A stretch of DNA of 64,000 nucleotides from Vibrio celticus (GCF_024347335.1 NZ_AP025463.1:62001-126000); one strand, 5' to 3'. Shown: positions 17,398-27,128, counted from the first letter of the stretch. Notes: generated from the letters alone by a model not told the origin. Program-made: numbers and translations.

Positions 17398-17424
17398 AAA
17401 AAAGCCGATGCTAGACATCGGCTT
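17398..17424 (-). terminator. Intrinsic terminator of hemCDXY
   Basis: On the minus strand, stem AAGCCGATG / CATCGGCTT is followed by a T run (six T on the minus strand), 19 bases past the hemY stop. Confidence 0.88.
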
Positions 17425-17442
17425 CGTTTGAGTCGCTTTGAA

Positions 17443-18624
17443 TTAAGCGGGCTGAACTAGAGCGAGCGCTTTACGAGAAACCTCGTGAGCTGCTTTCGTT
17501 AAGTTTTGCTTCTCTAGTGCGTCAGATAGGTATCCGTAATCTGAAATATTTGATCGAAGTGCTAGGGCTTTCTCAAAGTGGCTTTGCGCTTCCGCCCACT
17601 TCTGCTCTCTTAGGTAGAACTGAGCCAGCGCGCTGTGTGCTTCGGCATTACCACTGTCTTTACTGATAGCACGCTCTAGCATGACCACTACTGGGTGGTG
17701 ATCGGCTAAGTTCAGCTCTGGAAGCAACATGTAGAGCTCATTTGAACCATTCTTTGCAATGTTCTCTTTGATCACTGTGAAGGCTTCTGAGTCAGCTTTA
17801 CGAGCGATCAGTTGCTTCACAAAGCAGGAAACAAGGTGAGAGCTTTGTTTCTGCTTTCTTGAAAGCTTGTTCCAATGGCTGATTAAACCTTCGCTACCTT
17901 GTTGTTGAGCTACATCATGAAGTAATCCACATTGTGCTTTCTGTTCTAATTCACGTTGTTCATCAGCTGTTAGAAGCTTGTTCTTAACTAATTTAGGCGT
18001 TAACTCTAGCAAAGGCTGCCATAACTTCAGTTGCAAGTAAGTGGCTTTTAACAGGCCAAGCACAGCAGTGTTATTAGGGTATGTGCCTTTTAGGGTAGAA
18101 AGTGTATCGAATGCAGCTTCGTAGTTTGACTCGCTGATTTGCTGTTTAGCTTTAGTTAGCTCTACCGCCAGTAGAGAGTCGTCCTGTTGGCTAGCAAGCT
18201 CGATGTACTTATCACGCTCACTTGTATTACCTTGTTCGTGTGCCGCTTGAGAAGCGACTAAATAACAAAGTAGAGGCATGTCGTGATGGTTAGCCCAACG
18301 AGTTACTTTCTTCTCAGCGCCTTTCCAGTCACCTTCAAGTAGCTTGATAATGCCTTCATTGGTATAACGACGAGAGCGTTTCAGCTTACGAACACTGAAC
18401 CAGTTCCAAGTTGTCGAGCTTGCGTACATAAGCTTTTTAAATAGGTACTCTAAGCCGAATAGAGCCGCTAGAAGAGCAATGACAAAGATAACCAGTGTAG
18501 TTACGCTCATCTCAATGGTCTTATTCGCAATTGAGATCAGAACGTAGCCTTGTTGACCAGAGAACTGAGTTCCAACAATTAACCCAGCACCTAGAACGAG
18601 AAAAAGAAAAATCCAACGAATCAT
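17443..18624 (-). CDS. hemY: HemY, heme-biosynthesis-associated membrane TPR protein
   Basis: A 393-residue inner-membrane protein of the proteobacterial HemY family, which is unrelated to Bacillus HemY oxidase. Two N-terminal membrane segments (residues about 1-19 and 41-62) are followed by the HemY N-domain motif KRSRRYTNEGIIKLLEGDWKGAEK broken across residues about 84-105. A tetratricopeptide-rich periplasmic or cytoplasmic domain runs to the end (AHSALAQFYLREQKWAEAQSHF). The precise biochemical role is not established; it is thought to help late tetrapyrrole steps. Its start overlaps the hemX stop by one base, so the two are translationally coupled. Confidence 0.93.
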   Translation of the reverse strand: MIRWIFLFLVLGAGLIVGTQFSGQQGYVLISIANKTIEMSVTTLVIFVIALLAALFGLEYLFKKLMYASSTTWNWFSVRKLKRSRRYTNEGIIKLLEGDWKGAEKKVTRWANHHDMPLLCYLVASQAAHEQGNTSERDKYIELASQQDDSLLAVELTKAKQQISESNYEAAFDTLSTLKGTYPNNTAVLGLLKATYLQLKLWQPLLELTPKLVKNKLLTADEQRELEQKAQCGLLHDVAQQQGSEGLISHWNKLSRKQKQSSHLVSCFVKQLIARKADSEAFTVIKENIAKNGSNELYMLLPELNLADHHPVVVMLERAISKDSGNAEAHSALAQFYLREQKWAEAQSHFEKALALRSNISDYGYLSDALEKQNLTKAAHEVSRKALALVQPA

Positions 18625-19850
18625 TATTTTTCCTCCGTGGTCATAACGGTGACTTCACGACGTAGGCGCTCACGTATTACATCTGACAACTCATTTTGAG
18701 ACTCAAGCTTTACAGGGTATTTCACAGAGATATTCTGTTCACTTAGCTGTTTAATCGCTTTCTCAAATTCAATCACTGAGTTGTTATCCTGGTTTAGATA
18801 CGCTTTCGACCATTCGCTCGCGGTATTAAGAGCTGCGCTATAGAGTTCACCTTGTTCTTTGTAGACGGCGCGAATCGCGGTTTCTAATTTACCTTTGATG
18901 TTTTCACGCAGGTAGAAGTGCTGTTCTGGTGATAGTAGAGGGATAACTTCGCCATCACGACTACGGAAGGTAATGAAGTTTTCTGAGAAGTCTTTCATCG
19001 ACGTCATCAGGTTGTTCTGCCAATCATTAATATCTTGCGATACCGCTTTTTTCTCAACAACCGCAGCTTCCGGAAGAATCGCATTGGCAAGCGGCAGTGT
19101 ATCGACTTGCTGTTGCAGGCTTGTGATTCGCAGAACTAAGCCGTCACGGTCGATTAGAGGAATAGTGCGAAGCTTGGTAATGTCATTGGTCATTGATTGA
19201 CGCAGTGATACTAAGCTCGGGTCATTCAGTGCTGCGATACGTTGATCGGCACTTTCCATTAACTTGGTTGCACTAACGGCATCATGCTCTAGGAACAGTT
19301 TACGTCCTGCTAGTTTCACAAGGTAATCGGCTTCGGCAAGTAACCAGTCATTCGGGCGGCGCCCTTTCACGTCAGCCACTGCTAACTGCAGGCTTTGAAT
19401 GCTCTTCTGCTGTTGAGACTGTACGACTTGAGTTTTCTCCACCGCGTGTGACGCTTCTTGGATAGTCTCTTGCTTGATGGTTTGTAGGTCTTTATTTACT
19501 GCAGATTGGGTATTTTGCAGTTGCGCTTGAAGAGCAGCGATTTGAGCCGAGTATTCAGAGCTCTTTTGCTGCATTTGAAATGCGATACCGCCACTGAAGA
19601 TAATTGAAATCGCGATCGCAATAGCGCCTAGTTTGACACCGCGCTTACCTTGCTTTTCTGCTTTCTCTATTTGCTCTTTATGCTCAGCTTGAGGCTGCTC
19701 ATTTTTAGCGGTATTTGAAGCAGAGGCATCAAGCTTCTGTTCAGGTTGTTTTGTCTCTGTAGAGTCAGCTTTTTCGTTTTCAACAACTACTGGCTGAGTA
19801 TCTTGTTTCTTTTCAGGTTCAATATGCTCATTATTTTTTTTGCTTGTCAT
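18624..19850 (-). CDS. hemX: HemX family membrane protein
   Basis: A 408-residue protein of the HemX family, sometimes labelled uroporphyrinogen-III C-methyltransferase although it lacks the methyltransferase domain. A charged Glu/Lys-rich cytoplasmic stretch (residues 1-70) precedes one membrane segment (GVKLGAIAIAISIIFSGGIA, about residues 70-89). Next come a coiled coil with many Gln residues (about 95-150) and the conserved LLAEADYLVKLAGRKLFLEHD segment, split here as LLAEADYLVKLAG plus RKLFLEHD (about 172-192). It lies 19 bases after hemD in the hemCDXY operon. The function is still unclear in the family. Confidence 0.92.
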   Translation of the reverse strand: MTSKKNNEHIEPEKKQDTQPVVVENEKADSTETKQPEQKLDASASNTAKNEQPQAEHKEQIEKAEKQGKRGVKLGAIAIAISIIFSGGIAFQMQQKSSEYSAQIAALQAQLQNTQSAVNKDLQTIKQETIQEASHAVEKTQVVQSQQQKSIQSLQLAVADVKGRRPNDWLLAEADYLVKLAGRKLFLEHDAVSATKLMESADQRIAALNDPSLVSLRQSMTNDITKLRTIPLIDRDGLVLRITSLQQQVDTLPLANAILPEAAVVEKKAVSQDINDWQNNLMTSMKDFSENFITFRSRDGEVIPLLSPEQHFYLRENIKGKLETAIRAVYKEQGELYSAALNTASEWSKAYLNQDNNSVIEFEKAIKQLSEQNISVKYPVKLESQNELSDVIRERLRREVTVMTTEEK

Positions 19851-19869
19851 GCTTATTTCCTGTTTCTAG

Positions 19870-20598
19870 CTAGGGCCGGAGAGCAGCCAGTAATATTTGG
19901 TTCGTAGCACTGTGAGTATTGGTCACATTCGAGAAGCCGAGTTGTTGTGCTCGTTCTACAATGCGCTGGCTTGGGACAAATAGATGTCTTGTTGAAAGCC
20001 AAGCCAAATACTCATCAGGGGTAATTGAGCAGAGATACTCCAATTGTTCCTGACTAGTGATGACAACTTTGGACGTTTTTTTGTTTATCCATGTTTGATA
20101 GGTATTGTGGTCGCTAATAGGAATATATTCTCTACGGTAGGTCTCACAATAAGAGACTTGTGCACCTCGATTGAGTAGAGAATCTCTAATGAGCTCACGC
20201 CCACCATTGCCACGTAGTATCAAAATGGACTTATTTTCTACGCCATTAAGTTCAGTAAGTTTAAGAAGATGTTCACTATCACTAACTTGAGGATAGTTTA
20301 CTTTTTGTTTACAGACTTTGCTTAAAACGTGCGCAGTTTTTTGACCAACGCCAAGATAAAGCGGCGAAGTAGGCCAAGTGGATGAGGTTTTCGAAAGGAT
20401 GTTTTGGGCAGCCGCCACGGCGTGGTGACTGACTGCAATAATGATATCGCTGTTATTAAGCTGGGTGCTTAAATCCGCAGAGTTGGGATTATCCACGATA
20501 CGAATCAGCGGATGATGGATTGCTTGAACCCCTTCATCCGCTAGTTGTTGGCAAAGCGATTGTCCCTCTGAACCGGGACGAGTCACCAACACTGTCAT
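19870..20598 (-). CDS. hemD: Uroporphyrinogen-III synthase HemD
   Basis: HemD closes and inverts ring D of hydroxymethylbilane to give uroporphyrinogen III in the cytoplasm. The 242-residue protein begins MTVLVTRPGSEGQSLCQQL, the usual first strand. It includes the conserved LILRGNGGRELI segment and the tyrosine region QVSYCETYRREY (about residues 150-161), then VVITSQEQLEYL. Length is normal for the family (E. coli 246). It starts 2 bases after hemC ends, which implies coupled translation with the enzyme that makes its substrate. Confidence 0.95.
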   Translation of the reverse strand: MTVLVTRPGSEGQSLCQQLADEGVQAIHHPLIRIVDNPNSADLSTQLNNSDIIIAVSHHAVAAAQNILSKTSSTWPTSPLYLGVGQKTAHVLSKVCKQKVNYPQVSDSEHLLKLTELNGVENKSILILRGNGGRELIRDSLLNRGAQVSYCETYRREYIPISDHNTYQTWINKKTSKVVITSQEQLEYLCSITPDEYLAWLSTRHLFVPSQRIVERAQQLGFSNVTNTHSATNQILLAALRP

Positions 20599-20600
20599 GA

Positions 20601-21539
20601 TTATTCTTGGTCAGCGTAGAGCTTGGTTAAGATTTCTCTCGCACCATCATCCAGCAATTGATTTGCCAGAGTCACGCCAAGTGCTTCTGCATCTTTGCGA
20701 GGGCCAGAGATCTCACCACGAACCATTTTAGAACCGTCCGGTTCACCAACTAATGCACGTAGCCAGATGTTTTCGCCATCTAATAATGAGTAGCTGCCGA
20801 TAGGAACCTGACAGCCACCTTCTAGGGTAAGGTTCATTGCACGTTCGCACAGTACACGATCAGCCGTGTCTTTATGATTCAGTGGTTCAAGGAGTTTAAT
20901 CAGACGCTCGTCATCAAGGCGACACTCAATACCAACAGCGCCTTGGCCAACAGCAGGGAGAGACTGCTCTGGTTTGATGAAGCTACGAATACGCTCTTCT
21001 AGCTCTAGACGTTTAAGACCTGCAGCAGCCAGTACGATCGCATCGTATTGACCATCATCGAGTTTACCTAGACGAGTACCAACGTTGCCGCGCAGCTCTT
21101 TGATGATGAGGTCAGGGCGGTATTCTAACAGTTGGCATTGGCGACGCAGACTGCACGTACCCACGACAGCACCTTGTGGGAGTTCGTCGATGTTGTTGTA
21201 AGTGTTTGATACGAAAGCGTCACGCGGATCTTCGCGCTCACAAATTGTTACCAGACCTAGACCTTCAGGGAAGTCGACAGGTACATCTTTCATTGAGTGA
21301 ACGGCTAGGTCAGCACGACCTTCTAGCATTGCTACTTCAAGTTCTTTAACGAACAGTCCTTTACCACCCACTTTAGCAAGCGGAGTGTCTAGGATGATGT
21401 CACCTTTGGTCACCATAGTTACCAACTCAACCTCTAAACCAGGGTGAGCAGCTTGCAGTGCATCCCTTACAAAGTATGCCTGCCAAAGGGCAAGAGGGCT
21501 TTTTCTGGTCGCGATACGGATTGGTGCTGAATTTGTCAT
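20601..21539 (-). CDS. hemC: Porphobilinogen deaminase HemC
   Basis: HemC joins four porphobilinogen molecules into hydroxymethylbilane. I place the start at the second possible Met (MTNSAPIRIATRKSPLALWQ), giving 312 residues as against 313 in E. coli; the 14 upstream residues look like leader. Key features are RIATRKSPLALWQA, VHSMKDVPVDFPEGL, LRRQCQLLEYRPDL and the dipyrromethane-binding Cys in LEGGCQVPIGSY. A GGAAA ribosome site precedes this ATG. It is the first gene of hemCDXY and is divergent from cyaA, the same layout as in enterobacteria. Confidence 0.95.
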   Translation of the reverse strand: MTNSAPIRIATRKSPLALWQAYFVRDALQAAHPGLEVELVTMVTKGDIILDTPLAKVGGKGLFVKELEVAMLEGRADLAVHSMKDVPVDFPEGLGLVTICEREDPRDAFVSNTYNNIDELPQGAVVGTCSLRRQCQLLEYRPDLIIKELRGNVGTRLGKLDDGQYDAIVLAAAGLKRLELEERIRSFIKPEQSLPAVGQGAVGIECRLDDERLIKLLEPLNHKDTADRVLCERAMNLTLEGGCQVPIGSYSLLDGENIWLRALVGEPDGSKMVRGEISGPRKDAEALGVTLANQLLDDGAREILTKLYADQE

Positions 21540-21883
21540 GGTGTTTCCGATATAGGTTCTGTAATAGCCTAATCCTACCATTATGAGGCGAGAATTCTTA
21601 CTGTTTGATCATTCCATACTTTGATAGCTGAGAGATTTTCATGAGTTCACCAAAATAGTGTGATTGGTATCTCATTTGAAACATGGGCTATTATTAGAAA
21701 TAGTCAATAAAGAGGACACTACGGCGCCGTGAGTTTAACTTTCTGTCATCAAGGAATTGACCAGTATGACGGGTTCCTTTGCTTTACCATTAAGGGTAAA
21801 AGTGTTAAATTGATCACGTTTTGTTGCTCCTTTCGTTCAGTAACTAAACAGAACTGCACTTAACCTCAAACCAAGGACTTACC
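21540..21883. promoter_or_regulatory. Divergent hemC/cyaA control region with a CRP site
   Basis: The 344-base gap must hold promoters for both directions. At 21803-21818 the sequence TGTTA-AATTGA-TCACG matches the CRP consensus TGTGA-N6-TCACA at eight of ten positions. From memory it is the same as the CRP site known at E. coli cyaA. This would let cAMP-CRP repress cyaA. The -10 and -35 elements are not clear enough to assign. Confidence 0.6.
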
Positions 21884-24412
21884 TTGCAGGCTTACACTCA
21901 AACTTTGATTCAACGATTAGACAATCTAAATCAGCAGCGCATTGATCGTGCGTTGGCGTTGATGAATGTGCAAGGCCAGCGAGTATTCAACCTTATTCCC
22001 GCACTGCTTCACTTCAATCACCCGATGATGCCTGGTTATTATGACCAACAAGTTCCTTTTGGAATTCGTAGCTTCACGCTTAATGAATTCCAAAAGCAAT
22101 TTGCCTCTGATACCGAATTAACGCTGGGTGGCAAACTCACCGAAGCTGATGAACCTGCAATCCTTGGCTTGTACACCATGGGTAGTACTTCTTCTATTGG
22201 TCAAAGCACTTCAAGTGATCTTGATATCTGGGTGTGTGTTTCCCCGGATATGGATGGCGCATCTCGCGATAGCCTAACCAACAAGTGTCTCTTGATTACT
22301 GATTGGGCTGAAACCTTAGGGGTTGAAGCGAACTTCTTCTTGATGGATGAAGAGCGTTTCCGTTCGAACCATTCAGAAGAGATGACAGGCGATAACTGTG
22401 GTTCTTCACAGCATTTATTACTGCTTGATGAGTTCTATCGCTCTGCGGTTCGTTTAGCTGGTCAGCGTTTGTTGTGGCAAATCATTCCGCCAGAAATGGA
22501 AGAGTGTTACGACGAGTATGTTCAAGGCTTGTGTCAGGATGGTTATCTTGATTGCTCGCAGTGGATCGATTTCGGCAAGCTGAATCGTATTCCCGCTGAA
22601 GAGTACTTTGGTTCAAACCTTTGGCAGCTCTATAAGAGTATCGACTCACCGTATAAATCGGTTTTGAAGGCGATCCTGTTAGAGGCCTATTCGTGGGAAT
22701 ACCCAAACACCCAACTGCTGAGTATTGATACCAAGCGCCGCTTCTTTGCGGATGAACCGGATCTGTATGGCATGGATAGCTACTATCTGATGCTTGAAAA
22801 GGTAACGCGCTATCTAGAACGCATTAACGACCACACTCGATTGGACTTGGTAAGACGCTGTTTTTATCTTAAGACCCACGAGAAGTTGTCACGAGATGCG
22901 GGCATTGGTTCTGTTGCGTGGCGTCGTGAAGCCTTGACTGAGATGACTAAGTCTTGGAATTGGGGACATGAAACCATTGCTGAGCTCGATAACCGCCGTA
23001 ACTGGAAGGTTGAGCAGGTTAAAGTGGTGCACCATGCACTGCTTGATGCCTTGATGCTGAGCTACCGTAATCTGATTCAATTTGCGCGTCGTAACGACAT
23101 CACTTCGGCAATCAGCCCACAAGATATCAGCATCTTGGCACGTAAGCTTTACGCTGCGTTTGAGGTATTGCCAGGTAAAGTGACACTGCTGAACCCACAA
23201 ATCTCTCCGGATCTGCATGAACCAGATTTGAGCTTCATCGAAGTTCGTCAGGGTCAGTCGAATAAAGCGGGGTGGTATTTGTATAAGCAGCCACTGGTTG
23301 CACACCGCATTCTTGGCCAGCCTTCTCTTGAACACCATGAGTACTTGAGTAAGTTGGTTGCTTGGTCATTCTTTAATGGCTTGATTACAGAATCGACGCG
23401 TTTGCACTCTGTGGTTCGTGATGCTCACATTGATATCGATAAGTTCTATCAAATGGTGAGCGACCTGCGTAATACGTTTTCTTTGCGTAAGCGTCGCCCA
23501 AGTATGCAAGCACTGGCGAGCCCGTGTGAGATAAGCCAGCTAGCGATGTTCATCAACTTTGAAAATGACCCGACGTCTGAATTAAGTGGTCGTGCATTAA
23601 AAGTGGACCTCAAGAACGCCGATATCTTCAGCTTTGGTGAAGAAGGTAAGAGCTTAGTCGGCAGTGTCGACTTAGTTTATCGTAACTCTTGGCATGAAGT
23701 ACGTACGCTGCATTTCCAAGGTGATACGGCAATGCTGGATGCGCTGAAGACGGTACTTGGCAAAATGCACCAAGATGCGCTGCCACCAGAGTCGGTTGAT
23801 GTGTTCTGTTACAGCAAAAACCTGCGTGGTGTGATGCGTAACATGGTGTATCAACTGCTTGCTGAGTGTATCGATTTACGATTGAAACCGATTGAACCCG
23901 AGAAGCGCCGCCGCTTTAAGGCTATTCGTTTAGCTAATAAGATGTTTGGTCTGTTCTTCGAACGTCGTGGTGTGTCGGTACAGATGTTGGAAAACTCGGT
24001 CGATTTCTACCGTAGCATCTCAACCAATAAGCTCAAAGGCTCACCTTTACTGATGCTCGATAAAGAGCAAGAGTATCAGCTACCAGAAGTGGTGGATGGT
24101 TTTGCGAGTGAGGGCTTGATTCAGTTCTTTTTCGAAGATACCGACAAAGGCTTCAATATTTATGTATTGGACGAGTCGAACCAAGTTGAGGTCTACCACC
24201 AGTACAGCGGTGAAAAAGATGAGATGATCGCGAGCGTGAATTCTTTCTACACATCGGTAAAAGATGAGTCGAAGATGTCGTCTAAGTTGATTAACTTTAA
24301 CCTACCTCAGTACTACCAAATCGTTCATCCTGAAGAAGGCAATTCTTACGTTGTGCCTTATCGTAACGATGCAATTTTAGCTTCTCGGAGCTCAAAGATA
24401 GTCAACATCTAG
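21884..24412 (+). CDS. cyaA: Class I adenylate cyclase
   Basis: CyaA makes cAMP from ATP and feeds catabolite control through CRP. The 842-residue protein has the class I catalytic half first, with the nucleotidyl-transferase signature GSTSSIGQSTSSDLDIWVC at about residues 99-117. The regulatory half, which answers to the glucose phosphotransferase system, fills the rest. The start codon is TTG at 21884, with AAGGA seven bases before it. E. coli cyaA also uses TTG, a known brake on expression, so I accept it. A candidate CRP site lies 66-81 bases upstream. A terminator shared with cyaY follows. Confidence 0.96.
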   Translation: MQAYTQTLIQRLDNLNQQRIDRALALMNVQGQRVFNLIPALLHFNHPMMPGYYDQQVPFGIRSFTLNEFQKQFASDTELTLGGKLTEADEPAILGLYTMGSTSSIGQSTSSDLDIWVCVSPDMDGASRDSLTNKCLLITDWAETLGVEANFFLMDEERFRSNHSEEMTGDNCGSSQHLLLLDEFYRSAVRLAGQRLLWQIIPPEMEECYDEYVQGLCQDGYLDCSQWIDFGKLNRIPAEEYFGSNLWQLYKSIDSPYKSVLKAILLEAYSWEYPNTQLLSIDTKRRFFADEPDLYGMDSYYLMLEKVTRYLERINDHTRLDLVRRCFYLKTHEKLSRDAGIGSVAWRREALTEMTKSWNWGHETIAELDNRRNWKVEQVKVVHHALLDALMLSYRNLIQFARRNDITSAISPQDISILARKLYAAFEVLPGKVTLLNPQISPDLHEPDLSFIEVRQGQSNKAGWYLYKQPLVAHRILGQPSLEHHEYLSKLVAWSFFNGLITESTRLHSVVRDAHIDIDKFYQMVSDLRNTFSLRKRRPSMQALASPCEISQLAMFINFENDPTSELSGRALKVDLKNADIFSFGEEGKSLVGSVDLVYRNSWHEVRTLHFQGDTAMLDALKTVLGKMHQDALPPESVDVFCYSKNLRGVMRNMVYQLLAECIDLRLKPIEPEKRRRFKAIRLANKMFGLFFERRGVSVQMLENSVDFYRSISTNKLKGSPLLMLDKEQEYQLPEVVDGFASEGLIQFFFEDTDKGFNIYVLDESNQVEVYHQYSGEKDEMIASVNSFYTSVKDESKMSSKLINFNLPQYYQIVHPEEGNSYVVPYRNDAILASRSSKIVNI

Positions 24413-24435
24413 TCTTACTAAGCCTGATTGATATT

Positions 24436-24465
24436 AAAAAAGGAGTGATTGATTCACTCCTTTTT
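24436..24465. terminator. Bidirectional terminator between cyaA and cyaY
   Basis: Stem AAAAAGGAGTGA / TCACTCCTTTTT with a short loop has A and T runs on both sides, so it can serve convergent cyaA and cyaY. Confidence 0.9.
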
Positions 24466-24483
24466 AGTTTTGCTTACAAATGA

Positions 24484-24798
24484 TTAGACCCAATCGATCT
24501 CTTCACCTGCGTGCTTCACGCATTCTTCTTTAACCATCTCAAACAGCTCCATGCCCGTCTTTGAACATGTCCACTTGTCGTCAACTAGCTTGAAGTGAAA
24601 GCCACCAGATTTAGACGCTAACCAGATTTCTTTCATTGGTTCTTGGCGGTTAATGATGATTTGGCTGCGGTTCTCAAACTCCAGCGTCATCACGTTACCA
24701 GTCACTTCGTAATCAATATCTGCCTCTGATTCATCGATAGCTTCTTCGATGTTTTGCATCTGTATATCGACCAGCTGATGAAATTCAGTCTCGTTCAT
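24484..24798 (-). CDS. cyaY: CyaY, bacterial frataxin
   Basis: CyaY binds iron and modulates the IscS cysteine desulfurase in iron-sulfur cluster assembly. The 104-residue protein shows the acidic first helix (DIQMNIEEAIDESEADIDYE region, residues about 11-30), the NRQEPMKEIWLAS strand and the GGFHF segment, all typical. It is on the minus strand, convergent with cyaA and divergent from lptM, as in E. coli. Confidence 0.95.
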   Translation of the reverse strand: MNETEFHQLVDIQMQNIEEAIDESEADIDYEVTGNVMTLEFENRSQIIINRQEPMKEIWLASKSGGFHFKLVDDKWTCSKTGMELFEMVKEECVKHAGEEIDWV

Positions 24799-24873
24799 CC
24801 TTTCTATCCTATTGCTTTTCCTGAGTGTGGTGCGATTATAGGGGGCATTGAGTTAATAATCACGATATGCAAA

Positions 24874-24990
24874 ATGAAAAAATTAATTACTGCTCTATTT
24901 ATGATGTCCGTTATTGGACTTTCTGGTTGTGGTCAAACGGGTCCTTTGTACGATCCTGATGAAGTTCAGCAAACCGAACAATCACAATAA
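24874..24990 (+). CDS. lptM: Small lipoprotein LptM (YifL)
   Basis: A 38-residue lipoprotein. I choose the ATG at 24874, which gives a compact signal peptide MKKLITALFMMSVIGLSGC with lipobox LSGC and lipidated Cys19, followed by GQTGPLYDPDE. The CG-x-x-GPLY start of the mature part is the hallmark of LptM, which in E. coli aids assembly of the LptDE lipopolysaccharide translocon at the outer membrane. An upstream in-frame Met would add 40 non-signal residues and is unlikely. It is the first gene before lysA and dapF. Confidence 0.9.
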   Translation: MKKLITALFMMSVIGLSGCGQTGPLYDPDEVQQTEQSQ

Positions 24991-25032
24991 GTGAAAACAC
25001 GCAGAAATCGTTATTTATAAGGGATAAGAACT

Positions 25033-26286
25033 TTGGATTACTTCAACTATCAGGAAGATGGCCAGCTTTGGGCTGAGGACGTCGCACTTTCACAACTAGC
25101 AGAGCAATATGGTACACCGCTGTATGTATATTCTCGTGCAACATTAGAACGCCACTGGAATGCGTTTGATTCATCGGTTGGTGAGCATCCGCACTTGGTG
25201 TGCTATGCCGTTAAAGCTAACTCAAACCTTGGCGTGTTGAATACTTTGGCTCGTTTGGGCTCTGGCTTCGACATCGTTTCTGGCGGTGAACTAGAGCGTG
25301 TGATTGCTGCCGGTGGCGATCCAGCAAAAGTTGTATTCTCTGGTGTCGGTAAAACAGCCGCTGAAATGAAGCGTGCGCTTGAGTTGAACATTAAGTGTTT
25401 CAACGTAGAGTCTGAGCCAGAACTAGAGCGACTTAATAAAGTAGCTGGTGAGCTTGGTGTTAAAGCGCCGATTTCACTGCGTATCAACCCAGATGTTGAT
25501 GCCAACACTCACCCTTATATCTCTACTGGTCTGCGTGATAACAAGTTTGGTATTGCTTTCGACCGTGCTCCTGCCGTTTATGAGTTTGCAAAAACACTCG
25601 ATAACTTGTCTATCCATGGTATTGATTGCCACATTGGTTCTCAACTAACGGATATCGAACCTTTCATCGATGCAACCGATCGCCTGCTTGCGCTGATCGA
25701 CCAGTTACGTGCTAACGGTATCAACATCAAACACCTTGATGTCGGTGGCGGTTTGGGTGTGGTTTATCGTGATGAATTACCACCACAGCCTTCTGACTAC
25801 GCGAAAGCCTTATTGGCTCGCCTAGACAATCATTCTGATCTAGAGCTTATTTTTGAGCCTGGAAGAGCGATTGCTGCTAACGCTGGTGTATTATTAACGA
25901 AAGTCGAGTTCCTCAAGCCAACTGAGCACAAGAACTTTGCCATCATTGATGCAGCAATGAACGACCTAATGCGCCCAGCACTCTACCAAGCTTGGCAGGA
26001 TATTGTTCCTGTGAGCCCTCGTCAGGGTGAAGCCGTGACTTACGATTTGGTCGGCCCAATTTGTGAGACAGGCGATTTCCTAGGTAAAGATCGTGACCTT
26101 GTGCTTGAAGAAGGTGATCTGCTAGCAGTTCGTTCAGCGGGTGCTTATGGCTTCGCTATGTCATCTAACTACAACACTCGTTCGCGTGCGGCTGAAGTGA
26201 TGGTGGATGGCGATAAAACTCATTTGGTTCGTCAGCGTGAAGAGCTTACGAGTCTGTGGGAACTTGAAAACATTCTTCCGGAGTAA
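25033..26286 (+). CDS. lysA: Diaminopimelate decarboxylase
   Basis: LysA converts meso-diaminopimelate to lysine, the last step of lysine synthesis, using pyridoxal phosphate. The 417-residue protein has the PLP-lysine motif YAVKANSN (K at about residue 59), the glycine-rich HLDVGGGLGV (about 236-245), and the active-site CETGDFLGKDR plus GAYGFAMSSNYN near the end. The start is TTG with AAGGGAT upstream; no suitable ATG exists nearby. It lies between lptM and dapF, which makes its substrate, so the pair may be one transcript. Confidence 0.96.
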   Translation: MDYFNYQEDGQLWAEDVALSQLAEQYGTPLYVYSRATLERHWNAFDSSVGEHPHLVCYAVKANSNLGVLNTLARLGSGFDIVSGGELERVIAAGGDPAKVVFSGVGKTAAEMKRALELNIKCFNVESEPELERLNKVAGELGVKAPISLRINPDVDANTHPYISTGLRDNKFGIAFDRAPAVYEFAKTLDNLSIHGIDCHIGSQLTDIEPFIDATDRLLALIDQLRANGINIKHLDVGGGLGVVYRDELPPQPSDYAKALLARLDNHSDLELIFEPGRAIAANAGVLLTKVEFLKPTEHKNFAIIDAAMNDLMRPALYQAWQDIVPVSPRQGEAVTYDLVGPICETGDFLGKDRDLVLEEGDLLAVRSAGAYGFAMSSNYNTRSRAAEVMVDGDKTHLVRQREELTSLWELENILPE

Positions 26287-26297
26287 TTTTAAGCGTT

Positions 26298-27128
26298 ATG
26301 CACTTCCACTTTTCTAAAATGCATGGTTTGGGCAATGATTTCATGGTCGTGGACTGCATTACTCAAAATATTTTCTTTTCTCCAGATTTGATCCGTCGTT
26401 TGGCGGATCGTCACACTGGCGTGGGCTTTGATCAGCTACTTGTGGTTGAGGCTCCCTATGATCCAGAAACTGATTTCCATTACCGCATATTCAATGCGGA
26501 TGGCAGTGAAGTGGAGCAGTGTGGCAATGGTGCGCGTTGTTTTGCACGATTCGTTCGCATGAAAGGCTTAACGAATAAGTACAGCATCAACGTGAGTACC
26601 AAGAAAGGTAAAATGGTTCTCAAGATTGAAGAGAATGATCTAATCACGGTGAACATGGGCATTCCTGAGTTCGAACCCGGCAAGATTCCATTCAAGGCCA
26701 AGCAGCCAGAGAAGACGTATATCCTAAGAACGGATGTACACACCTTGTTCTGTGGTGCGGTAAGCATGGGTAACCCACATGTGGTGACTGTGGTTGATGA
26801 CGTCGACACGGCTGATGTGGACACCTTAGGCCCGCTACTTGAATCACACGAACGTTTTCCAGAGCGTGTTAATGCTGGCTTTATGCAGGTCGTTAACCGT
26901 GAAGAAGTTCGCTTGCGTGTTTACGAGCGCGGCGCGGGTGAAACTCAGGCATGTGGCAGCGGAGCGTGTGGCGCAGTTGCCGTTGGCATCACTCAAGGCT
27001 TACTGGCTGAGAATGTGAAGGTTCGTCTACCTGGCGGTGACTTACACATTAGCTGGCAAGGCCCGGGTAAACCTCTGTTTATGACAGGCCCTGCAACGCA
27101 TGTGTTTGATGGTCAACTTTCTTGCTAA
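26298..27128 (+). CDS. dapF: Diaminopimelate epimerase
   Basis: DapF interconverts LL- and meso-diaminopimelate for lysine and peptidoglycan. The 276-residue protein begins MHFHFSKMHGLGNDFMVVD, the family signature. It has both catalytic cysteines, in EQCGNGARC (about residue 75) and in ETQACGSGACG (about residue 219). Length equals the usual 274-276. It starts 11 bases after lysA, so co-transcription is likely. Confidence 0.97.
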   Translation: MHFHFSKMHGLGNDFMVVDCITQNIFFSPDLIRRLADRHTGVGFDQLLVVEAPYDPETDFHYRIFNADGSEVEQCGNGARCFARFVRMKGLTNKYSINVSTKKGKMVLKIEENDLITVNMGIPEFEPGKIPFKAKQPEKTYILRTDVHTLFCGAVSMGNPHVVTVVDDVDTADVDTLGPLLESHERFPERVNAGFMQVVNREEVRLRVYERGAGETQACGSGACGAVAVGITQGLLAENVKVRLPGGDLHISWQGPGKPLFMTGPATHVFDGQLSC

